A program made the translations under genes and the position numbers. A stretch of DNA of 13,987 nucleotides from Bacillota bacterium (GTDB taxonomy: Bacteria; Bacillota; Clostridia; Acetivibrionales; DSM-2933). The notes beneath the pieces are model-generated. The model was not told the origin of the DNA. It saw only the letters and a program-made list of their open reading frames with translations, and did no database searches. Of the stretch, positions 1 through 5,779 are shown piece after piece. The stretch spans positions 1 to 13,987 of the forward strand of contig JAEYYB010000028.1 in assembly GCA_023430975.1 (NCBI GenBank), written 5' to 3'. Numbering within the stretch: position 1 is the first letter of the stretch; every line of letters starts with the position of its first letter.

Positions 1-11
1 TGCTCAGCCTT

Positions 12-34
12 AAGAGATCACTCTCTTTTTCTCT
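12..34 (+). terminator. Weak hairpin plus T-run, possible terminator
   Basis: AAGAGA (12-17), a TCAC loop and TCTCTT (22-27) make a perfect 6-bp stem that runs into TTTTTCTCTT. This is the shape of a weak intrinsic terminator for a plus-strand gene ending left of the window. The stem is short and low in GC, and no upstream gene is visible, so the call is tentative. Confidence 0.25.
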
Positions 35-66
35 TGCACTACCCATTATTTTCTTATGGGTGCAAG
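33..66. repeat. Imperfect inverted repeat near left edge
   Basis: CTTGCA (33-38) pairs with TGCAAG (61-66) and CCCAT (42-46) pairs with ATGGG (56-60). A 3-nt bulge lies on the left arm and the loop is 9 nt. No T-run follows, so this does not look like a terminator. Its role is unknown. Confidence 0.35.
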
Positions 67-125
67 CTATACCAGTAATGAATTTACATTGACTTTTTGT
101 TGAAAATTTTTTGCAACACTAATGA

Positions 126-452
126 GATTTATACAAAAATTATAGAAATATAAGTAATGAGAGATACGAAAAGGGCTACACAAGAGCTAATTATAAGCAG
201 AATACGAGTAAGATAAATGGAAATTATTACACCAATAACTACCATATTAAGCGAAAAATTAAGGCGTTTATAAATAAGGCGGTTAATGGGAACAGGGAGT
301 TTATAGATTACCTTGTAAACCTTTTACATAGTCGAATGGAAAATTATCAAGCCTTTGAGGAAGTATATAAAGATATATCCAATCAAGGGAATTTGATTGA
401 AAAGGAAATATGTGAAGAAGTCTTTAGAAAATCTGGATTTTGGCAAGAATAA
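126..452 (+). pseudogene. 5'-truncated ORF of unknown family
   Basis: The frame stays open for 108 codons after an in-frame TGA at 123-125 and ends at TAA 450-452. In AT-rich DNA that length suggests past or present coding. The only in-frame ATG lies in the second half, and no ribosome binding site sits near the 5' end, so this looks like the C-terminal part of a gene that lost its start. The product is hydrophilic and mixed-charge, with many Asn, Lys, Tyr and Glu and an aromatic C-terminus (SGFWQE). No membrane segment or recognised motif is visible. It could be a remnant tied to the mobile-element segment on this side of glmS, but that is inference. A chance open frame is the alternative. 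Confidence 0.4.
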
Positions 453-595
453 AATACTTAAACACCTGTCGCTTTTAGTATTATTTATTAAAAACTGAAA
501 ATTCCATAACGCTAAACTGTTTTTTTAATTATTCCCTTATTGAGCCATGGGGTTATGTCGTAAAAGTGTATGCTTATAGGAGCTGAGCAATAATT
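453..595. other. Non-coding spacer before the LRR gene
   Basis: AT-rich spacer with no ORF of note. AGGAG at 578-582 is the likely ribosome binding site of the following gene, although its distance to the ATG (13 nt) is longer than usual. No convincing promoter or terminator was found. Confidence 0.4.
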
Positions 596-1648
596 ATGAT
601 TTATGACAAATATTTTAGTGCCTATTCTATCAAAGAACCAATAAAAGAAACAGAAATAACTGATTTAGTTTCAGATAATAACTGCAAAAGACTAATAACA
701 ACAGGCATATTAGAAATGAAATCATGGTCAATTCTAAATAAAGTACTTTTTGCGACCAGAAAAGATATTACTCTTGTAACCACAGTTGACTATCCAGAAG
801 TTCTTGATTTAAGCTTTATACCCCTATTGTCTAATGTTGAGAATTTCCATGTACATGGAAGTAAAAGTATTAATGTAGAATTAATTGGTACAATGAAGAA
901 TTTAAAAAGCTTATCATTATATGCTATTGGCTCGGTTCAGTCATTAGAATTTTTAGACGGCTTAAATGCTGACAAACTGGAAGAACTTGAGGTTGGTTCA
1001 ACAAAAGCCAATATCGACTTATCAGTTTTGAAAAGATTTAAAAATTTAAAGAATTTAAAGAATTTAAAGATTGAATATCATAAAAAGAATATTGAGACTT
1101 TAGGTGAGTTGAAGAATTTGGAAGAATTATTCCTGTATTCTGTTCCAATTACTGATGTGAACTTTTTAGCAAACTGTAAAAAACTGCTTTCATTAAGAGT
1201 TATACTGGGGAGAATTACGGATTTTTCAGCGATTAAAGGTATAGACAGTTTGAGGTATATTGAATTGTATCAACTGCGTAATTTAGCTGATATAAGTTTC
1301 ATTTCAGAATTACCAGGGCTTCAATATATATTCTTGGGCAATTTGCCGAGAGTTTATAAGTTGCCTGATTTCAGTAAACTTAAAAAACTACGCAGAATAT
1401 ATTTAGAAAATTTAAAATCTTTAAAGGATTTTAGCATGTTAAAAACAGCACCCACCTTAGAGGAGTTCGGTTTAATTAAAGCGTTAAACAATGAACCTGA
1501 AGATTTAAAATTACTATTTACACTCCCAAAGCTAAAGTCTGTAACTGTTGCATTTGGAAGCGTTAAGAAGAATGAACGCTTTAACAAAATGAAAGAAGGA
1601 ACCCATATAAAAACAGGGGTTAATCAATTAGAATTTGATTTTGTTTAA
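596..1648 (+). CDS. Leucine-rich-repeat protein, cytoplasmic
   Basis: This 350-residue protein is made largely of irregular leucine-rich repeats of about 22-25 residues, from roughly residue 65 to 290. The pattern is LxxLxxLxL with phrases such as LKNLEELFLYSVPITDV and LRRIYLENLKSLKDF. This resembles the SDS22/internalin-type fold of a curved solenoid used for protein binding. There is no signal peptide, membrane segment, LPxTG anchor or catalytic domain, so a cytosolic binding role is likely, with unknown partner. The first 60 residues do not look repeat-like and may form a cap. A 9-bp DNA microrepeat (1043-1069) encodes NLKNLKNLK. The ATG at 596 follows AGGAG by 13 nt; an in-frame TGA at 584-586 rules out an upstream ATG, and the in-frame ATA or ATT codons just before it would be closer to the AGGAG. 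The gene lies on the transposon side of glmS and may be cargo; this is not proven. Confidence 0.8.
   Translation: MIYDKYFSAYSIKEPIKETEITDLVSDNNCKRLITTGILEMKSWSILNKVLFATRKDITLVTTVDYPEVLDLSFIPLLSNVENFHVHGSKSINVELIGTMKNLKSLSLYAIGSVQSLEFLDGLNADKLEELEVGSTKANIDLSVLKRFKNLKNLKNLKIEYHKKNIETLGELKNLEELFLYSVPITDVNFLANCKKLLSLRVILGRITDFSAIKGIDSLRYIELYQLRNLADISFISELPGLQYIFLGNLPRVYKLPDFSKLKKLRRIYLENLKSLKDFSMLKTAPTLEEFGLIKALNNEPEDLKLLFTLPKLKSVTVAFGSVKKNERFNKMKEGTHIKTGVNQLEFDFV
1043..1069 (+). repeat. Three tandem 9-bp copies inside LRR gene
   Basis: AATTTAAAG occurs three times in a row, in frame, encoding NLK three times. The unit is a multiple of three, so copy-number slippage would add or remove three residues without breaking the frame. 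Confidence 0.8.
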
Positions 1649-1723
1649 TTATAAAAAAGTTATCCTGAAAAGTACTTTATAAAGGGATATATAATTACCT
1701 ACAAGCAGATTGCTGTTCTTTTA

Positions 1724-1753
1724 TTGGTATATTTATTTGAATTGTGATATATT
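1724..1753 (+). promoter_or_regulatory. Candidate promoter of the abrB-like gene
   Basis: A -35-like TTGGTA (1724-1729) and a -10-like TATATT (1748-1753) are 18 bp apart. TGA just before the -10 box fits an extended -10 element. The predicted transcript would start near 1760, with a leader of about 30 nt containing the GGAGG ribosome binding site. Confidence 0.45.
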
Positions 1754-1790
1754 AATTATGAGGTAAACATAAAATTGGAGGATTTGAATT

Positions 1791-2030
1791 ATGAAAGCTA
1801 CAGGAGTTGTTAGAAAAGTTGACGAACTGGGAAGGATTGTTCTACCGATTGAATTACGGAGGATAATGGATATTGAGGAAAAAGACCCTATAGAAATATT
1901 TGTTGATAATGAATCCATCGTATTGAAGAAATACGAGCCGTCTTGCATCTTTTGCAATGAGGCTAAAAATGTAATTGAATACAAAGGTAAAAATATTTGT
2001 GCCGGATGCATGGAAGAATTGAAAAAGTGA
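1791..2030 (+). CDS. abrB: AbrB-family transition-state regulator
   Basis: This 79-residue protein has the AbrB/SpoVT swapped-hairpin DNA-binding domain at residues 1-48. The family signature is plain: GVVRKVDELGRIVLPIELRR, then IEIFVDNESIVLKKY. The C-terminal part carries two CxxC pairs, Cys52/Cys55 and Cys70/Cys73, which probably bind a metal ion; this version is typical of clostridial AbrB proteins. Members bind DNA as dimers or tetramers and control transition-phase genes, but targets cannot be told from sequence. The ATG is preceded by GGAGG with 9-nt spacing. The gene is monocistronic, with a candidate promoter upstream and a strong hairpin terminator just after the stop. It is complete and close to the usual length. 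Whether it is cargo of the adjacent transposon-like segment or a resident gene is open. Confidence 0.9.
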   Translation: MKATGVVRKVDELGRIVLPIELRRIMDIEEKDPIEIFVDNESIVLKKYEPSCIFCNEAKNVIEYKGKNICAGCMEELKK

Positions 2031-2038
2031 TAAGTTAA

Positions 2039-2072
2039 AGGGACGGCTATTATAACCGTCCCTATTTATTTG
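2039..2072 (+). terminator. Intrinsic terminator after abrB-like gene
   Basis: AGGGACGG (2039-2046) and CCGTCCCT (2056-2063) form a perfect 8-bp GC-rich stem around a 9-nt loop that can pair further (TAT/ATA). A T-rich tail, ATTTATTTG, follows. The stem begins 9 nt after the abrB-like stop codon. Confidence 0.85.
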
Positions 2073-2243
2073 AAGTATACATGAGCCCGTCCAAATCCCT
2101 TAGACATTATACTCCTATTTTTGGCAGTATAGACACAAATGGAAATTATAAAACCATAGACTTATTTTGCGAATAAGTGTGAAAATGCGGTACTGAGTAT
2201 TTTAAGAATACAGGTATTACTGGGTTTCATAGAAAATGAAGTA

Positions 2244-3036
2244 TTACAAATGAGGGAACATCAACCTTATCATTTTAATGATTCTTAATTTCTCTTTATA
2301 ATTACATCCAGAAATTAAATGATTAAGTTCATTATCAATTTCAGAAGAATACCCCTTCTCAAAAAGCCTTGAATAATACTTTTCTCTTGTTATCTCATAT
2401 GATATAAATTTTTCGTGATTTAATAAAACGAAATCAATATCCTTAGCAAAATTCAGCAATTCGTCTGATGGCTTCATAAGACCTATGTATTCATCTTGTG
2501 TATTCATATTATGAATATTATAGAAAACATCATTTTTAGGTGGCTCAAAGACCTGTAAATGTGTATTGTGTCTAAAACAGACATAGTTTCCATCAACCTG
2601 GTGAGACCGATGCAAATAAGCTTTTTCCCAAGCTTTTTTGTCATCTTCAATACACTCAAGGCAATACTTGAAGTCAACAATTTTACAGATTGACCCAGAA
2701 GTTGCTCCAATTCCAGACAACACAGAAGTGATATTGCCGTACTTTAAGTTATTCATGGCGTTTATATACCTTTTTGCAGGAATAAATGGCTTGTATAATG
2801 GTAGTAAAAGTATGGTTATTAATAAAGTATTCAGGAGTGTAAGTTGACGATTCTGGTAATTGCTTACACAGATAGTCCAAGCCATTTACAAATGTGTAAT
2901 TAATCGAAGAGTGCATTTTCCCGATTAAATCTTTGACCGTAGCAAAATAGTTATCGTTGCCAGACTCTTCATCATATCTGACAAAAATACTATAAATACT
3001 TTCATCTGGATAAGGCATTGGGAAAAATCTACTCAT
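2244..3036 (-). pseudogene. tniQ: TniQ/TnsD target-selection protein, frameshifted and truncated
   Basis: Two minus-strand frames join into one TniQ/TnsD-like protein of about 263 residues. Residues 1-76 carry the N-terminal signature (PYPDESIYSIFVRYDEESGN, then the LPESSTYTPEYFINNHT region). The frame then breaks in a four-base homopolymer (A run 2806-2809 on the plus strand). Removing one base gives HTLLPLYKPFIPAKRY, which continues the family pattern. A zinc-finger-like set follows: Cys125/Cys128, HRSH at 142-145 and Cys153-x2-His156. TniQ/TnsD proteins choose the insertion site of Tn7-type transposons, and TnsD binds the end of glmS. Full-length TnsD is much longer, and this copy stops soon after the zinc-finger part. 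The ATG has GAGGT 6 nt upstream. The gene is 149 bp from the transposon terminus and 174 bp from the glmS stop. It is probably inactive unless the frameshift is a sequencing error or is bypassed. Confidence 0.85.
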
Positions 3037-3071
3037 ATCTATACCTCTTCAAACACTACTGTAAATTAGAA

Positions 3072-3107
3072 ATAAATATACACCTAAATTGATAGGTGTA
3101 TATTTAT
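3072..3107. repeat. Perfect 15-bp inverted repeat, terminator or operator
   Basis: The arms at 3072-3086 and 3093-3107 are perfectly complementary around a 6-nt loop (AATTGA). The core is CACCTA/TAGGTG, with AT-rich outer arms. Both strands read T-rich after the core, so it could act as a bidirectional terminator between glmS and the tniQ remnant. Because it also sits 36 bp upstream of the tniQ start, an operator for the transposition gene is the alternative. Confidence 0.6.
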
Positions 3108-3140
3108 AAATTTAGCCGTATGTTTATACATTGACTTTAG

Positions 3141-3185
3141 GATACAGTTATTTTGTCCATGATACAATTATTTTGTCACGTAACA
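3141..3185 (-). repeat. Tn7-type transposon terminus with two TnsB-site-like repeats
   Basis: GATACAGTTATTTTGTC (3141-3157) and GATACAATTATTTTGTC (3161-3177) match at 16 of 17 positions and are spaced on a 20-bp period. After eight more bases comes the terminal ACA (3183-3185), which is TGT on the minus strand. A poorer third copy may start near 3125. The next five bases outward (ATATA, 3186-3190) would be the target-site duplication; the matching copy would be at the unseen other end. Confidence 0.75.
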
Positions 3186-3250
3186 ATATATATATTCAAT
3201 GTAAGTTTTGTTACTCCACGGTAACGCTTTTGGCAAGATTGCGAGGTTTA
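3186..3250 (-). other. attTn7-like target: end of glmS plus 25-bp downstream gap
   Basis: The last glmS codons encode PRNLAKSVTVE, the conserved GlmS C-terminus whose coding DNA is bound by TnsD in classical Tn7. Only 25 bp separate the stop codon from the transposon terminus. The centre of the presumed 5-bp duplication is 23 bp past the stop codon, close to the roughly 25 bp known for Tn7 in E. coli. Confidence 0.65.
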
Positions 3251-5034
3251 TCAACGTCGCAGCCCTTTTCAACAGCCATGTAGTAAGCAAAGAGCTGGAG
3301 CGGCGTTACAGCTGCTATAGGTGCTAATAGTGAATCTATATCGGGGATTGTTATAACCACATCAGCAACTTTGTCTATGGAAGCGTTTTTCTCCTGAGTG
3401 ATGGCCATAACAACAGCACCTCTTGCTTTAACTTCCCTTATATTGCTGACCATTTTATCTATAAGGTCATCTTGGGTTACAGGGCATACCACTAATGTAC
3501 CCTTTTCTATAAGTGCTATGGTTCCGTGCTTTAATTCGCCGCCAGCATATGCTTCAGAGTGGATGTAGGAGATTTCCTTTAGCTTAAGAGAGCCTTCCAT
3601 TGAAAGTGCGTAGTCAAGGCCTCTTCCAATGAAGAATATACTTTTTGCATTATAATGTTTGGATGCAAATTTCTGTATAACTTCTTTATTCTTTAAGACC
3701 TCTTCAACCTTGGAAGGAAGTTCCTTTAACTGGGATATATAATTTTTATAAGTAGCATCCTCAAGATAGCCTTTTTTATATGCAAAGTCAAAAGCAACGA
3801 GGTATAATGCAGCAAGCTGGGTATTGTATGCTTTAGTTGATGCAACAGCTATTTCAGGTCCTGCCCATGTATATAGTACGTAGTCCGACTCTCTTGAAAT
3901 TGAACTTCCCACAACATTAACAATGGATAGGGTCTTTGCACCTCTTTTTTTGGATTCCTTTAGGGCAACTAGTGTATCAAGGGTTTCGCCTGATTGGCTT
4001 ATTATTATAACCAGGTTTCTGTCGCTTAAAAGAGGATCACGATACCTGAACTCAGATGCTATATCGATCTCAACTGGTATTCTTGCAAGCTTTTCAATGA
4101 TATATTTTCCTACTACGCCTGCATGATAAGCGGTACCGCATGCTACAATATAGATTTTATCAATATTCTCAAGGTCTTTTGCTGTTATATTAACATTATC
4201 AAGAGATATACCGTCATCAACAAATCTTGGCGACAAAGTATCCTTTATTACCTTTGGCTCTTCAAACATTTCCTTCATCATGAAATGCTCATAGCCGGAT
4301 TTTTCTGCTGAAGTGGCATCCCATGTAACATGATACACCTCTTTTTTTACTTCAGCACCGAGTATGTTGAAAACCTTAACCTCATCCTTTGTAAGGCTGA
4401 CTATCTCTTTATCTTCAAGTATATATATATCCCTTGTGTATTCCAAGATGGCAGGAATATCCGATGCTATAAAGTTTTCATTTTTACCAAGACCTACTAT
4501 TAACGGACTGTCTTTCCTTGCTGCCACAAACTGGGTTTCACAATCGCTGCATATTACTCCTAAAGCATATGAGCCTTCAATATCATTAACACATTCTATT
4601 ACAGCTTGTGTAAGGTCGCCCTTATAATGATACTCTATAAGATGAGCTACAACCTCGGTGTCTGTTTCCGATTTGAATTCATAACCCTGTGACTGGAGAA
4701 AATCTTTTAGTTTAATGTAATTTTCAATAATCCCGTTATGTACAACGGCAAATCTTCCAGATTGGCTTATGTGGGGGTGAGAATTTACGTCATTAGGTTC
4801 GCCATGGGTTGCCCATCTTGTATGACCTATTCCCATATTTGCTGAAGGCGTATCTTCACAAAGCTTGGATTCTAGAGCAGCAAGTCTGCCCTTACATTTA
4901 ATAACATTGATACAATTGCTGTCAAATGTTGCAACTCCAGCAGAATCATAACCTCTATATTCAAGTTTTTTTAATCCATTTATCAATATTGGTGTGGCTT
5001 TTTTATCTCCTATATATCCAACAATACCGCACAT
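3211..5034 (-). CDS. glmS: Glutamine-fructose-6-phosphate aminotransferase (isomerizing)
   Basis: GlmS makes glucosamine-6-phosphate from fructose-6-phosphate and glutamine in the cytosol, the first committed step to UDP-GlcNAc and peptidoglycan. The 607-residue length is normal. The N-terminal class II glutaminase domain has the catalytic Cys2 (MCGIVGYIG), HTRWATHG at 71-78 and HNG at 99-101. Two SIS sugar-isomerase domains follow, seen at ACGTAYH (298-304), SQSGET (346-351) and the EAYAGGELKHGT region. The C-terminus PRNLAKSVTVE is conserved. The ATG follows AAAGGAG with 8-nt spacing. The gene is preceded by a glmS ribozyme, so expression should fall when glucosamine-6-phosphate accumulates, and by an unusually long, hairpin-rich spacer. 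Just past its end lies a Tn7-like transposon edge, which leaves the coding sequence intact. Confidence 0.98.
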   Translation of the reverse strand: MCGIVGYIGDKKATPILINGLKKLEYRGYDSAGVATFDSNCINVIKCKGRLAALESKLCEDTPSANMGIGHTRWATHGEPNDVNSHPHISQSGRFAVVHNGIIENYIKLKDFLQSQGYEFKSETDTEVVAHLIEYHYKGDLTQAVIECVNDIEGSYALGVICSDCETQFVAARKDSPLIVGLGKNENFIASDIPAILEYTRDIYILEDKEIVSLTKDEVKVFNILGAEVKKEVYHVTWDATSAEKSGYEHFMMKEMFEEPKVIKDTLSPRFVDDGISLDNVNITAKDLENIDKIYIVACGTAYHAGVVGKYIIEKLARIPVEIDIASEFRYRDPLLSDRNLVIIISQSGETLDTLVALKESKKRGAKTLSIVNVVGSSISRESDYVLYTWAGPEIAVASTKAYNTQLAALYLVAFDFAYKKGYLEDATYKNYISQLKELPSKVEEVLKNKEVIQKFASKHYNAKSIFFIGRGLDYALSMEGSLKLKEISYIHSEAYAGGELKHGTIALIEKGTLVVCPVTQDDLIDKMVSNIREVKARGAVVMAITQEKNASIDKVADVVITIPDIDSLLAPIAAVTPLQLFAYYMAVEKGCDVDKPRNLAKSVTVE

Positions 5035-5133
5035 AATTAATTCTCCTTTACAAAATGATTGTTTTAATTTCTAAGGCATTACTTAAAATAGCACAAAATA
5101 ATCCATGTAATTTTTAAAGGCATAAACAAATAG

Positions 5134-5161
5134 GGATAAAGCTGCTTGGCAGCGTGAATCC
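5134..5161 (-). repeat. Hairpin in glmS leader (GCTGC/GCAGC)
   Basis: GCTGC (5141-5145), a TTG loop and GCAGC (5149-5153) form a perfect stem, flanked by GGAT (5134-5137) pairing with ATCC (5158-5161). It lies 100-127 nt upstream of the glmS ATG in the transcript. No strong T-run follows on the minus strand, so termination is doubtful. Confidence 0.55.
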
Positions 5162-5173
5162 TGTATGGTATGG

Positions 5174-5193
5174 AATATTTTGCAGCAAATATT
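5174..5193 (-). repeat. 7-bp inverted repeat in glmS leader
   Basis: AATATTT (5174-5180) and AAATATT (5187-5193) are perfectly complementary around TGCAGC. The stem is short and AT-rich, and is listed as part of the run of inverted repeats in the spacer between ribozyme and glmS. Confidence 0.45.
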
Positions 5194-5239
5194 AGTGGTT
5201 ATTTGATAATATATATATTACGAAAAAGATTTTACATTA

Positions 5240-5268
5240 GCAAATACAGTTGGATCATTTGTATTTGC
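5240..5268 (-). repeat. 9-bp inverted repeat in glmS leader
   Basis: GCAAATACA (5240-5248) and TGTATTTGC (5260-5268) are perfectly complementary with an 11-nt loop. On the minus strand the hairpin is followed, about 11 nt later, by TCTTTTTCG. A weak terminator or attenuator is possible but not a standard one. Confidence 0.55.
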
Positions 5269-5307
5269 ATCATAAAAATGAATTTTTCGCAACATGAATC
5301 AAGGAAA

Positions 5308-5352
5308 ATGTTTTGCAATAATTAAAAATGTAAAATGATTATTGCAAAACAT
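5308..5352 (-). repeat. Perfect 15-bp inverted repeat in glmS leader
   Basis: ATGTTTTGCAATAAT (5308-5322) and ATTATTGCAAAACAT (5338-5352) are exact reverse complements with a 15-nt spacer. It is the strongest structure between ribozyme and glmS. It could be an RNA hairpin in the leader, a protein-binding site, or a small palindromic insertion of mobile origin. The absence of a T-run right after the stem argues against a classical terminator. Confidence 0.65.
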
Positions 5353-5456
5353 ATATCTCAATAACCAAATTTTTATTAATTTTAAAATACGGGCAAACGT
5401 AATAGAATTAAACCAACCAAAAGATTTAATAAAAATGATAAGAATACAAACAGAGT

Positions 5457-5651
5457 AACCATTTAAGACTTATTTTGTTATACAGTTGCCTGTAATATTT
5501 GTAAAGTCTTTAGTGATCATGGTAGACCAGAAGGTTTCCGCCGAATTTTCGATAATTCACATGTTTATTGGGTTTTAAAAGATTTGTCTCCCAATACCGC
5601 ATGTGACCTCCTTCTCCTCGTCAGCTGCAGATACACTGCAGCTCTGGCGCT
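5457..5651 (-). ncRNA. glmS ribozyme (glucosamine-6-phosphate-dependent)
   Basis: On the minus strand the RNA starts with the cleavage motif A|GCGCC, with the cut between 5651 and 5650. It continues with the P1 stem AGCTGCAG/CTGCAGCT, then TGACGAGGAGAAGGAGGT, a variable stem (CACATG/CATGTG with TATTGGG/CCCAATA inside), and the conserved TTATCGAAAATTCGGCGG stretch. The 3' part has P4 (AAGACTT/AAGTCTT, 5504-5510 with 5465-5471), the P4.1 hairpin ACAGGCAACTGT and an outer ACCAT/ATGGT pairing (5519-5523 with 5458-5462). These match the known glmS ribozyme architecture. The ribozyme binds glucosamine-6-phosphate as cofactor, cuts its own 5' end and lowers glmS mRNA stability. It lies about 420 nt before the glmS start, unusually far. 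A promoter should lie in 5655-5779, but no convincing -35/-10 pair was found. Confidence 0.93.
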
Positions 5652-5779
5652 TTATGCCATGTGCCCAACATAAATAAAGGGGTACATTTTAAATATTCTG
5701 TATGAAATTTTATATGCTTTTTATTAAATGGTTTAATTTGATTAATTCTTCCTCATGTTTGCCTAAAGGTAACCTTAAA

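Larger units (their letters stand above)
2244..3185 (-). mobile_element. Glms-proximal edge of a Tn7-like element
   Basis: The minimum supported extent is the tniQ remnant plus the transposon end at 3185. Read from glmS inward on the minus strand, the end begins TGTTACGTGACAAAATAAT, with the outer TGT shared by Tn7-family termini, and contains two near-identical repeats that look like TnsB binding sites. The end lies 25 bp past the glmS stop codon, matching attTn7 use. No tnsA, tnsB, tnsC or opposite end is present in the window. The element either continues left of position 1 or has been reduced to this edge. Genes at 126-2030 could be its cargo. Confidence 0.7.

Noticed and set aside
605..620. 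TGACAAATATTTTAG near the LRR start as the opposite transposon end
   Set aside because: It shares only a short GACAAA stretch with the terminus, has no second repeat and no TGT boundary, and lies in coding sequence.
2161..2177. CTTATT/AATAAG inverted repeat as a terminator or second transposon end
   Set aside because: Only 6 bp, AT-rich, with no T-run and no repeat of the 17-bp terminus motif nearby.
5218..5295. 25-codon minus-strand ORF in the glmS leader (starts MLRKIHFYDANTNDP)
   Set aside because: It has an ATG and a reasonable peptide look, but no ribosome binding site, and it overlaps the inverted repeat at 5240-5268. Too short to support as a leader peptide without conservation.
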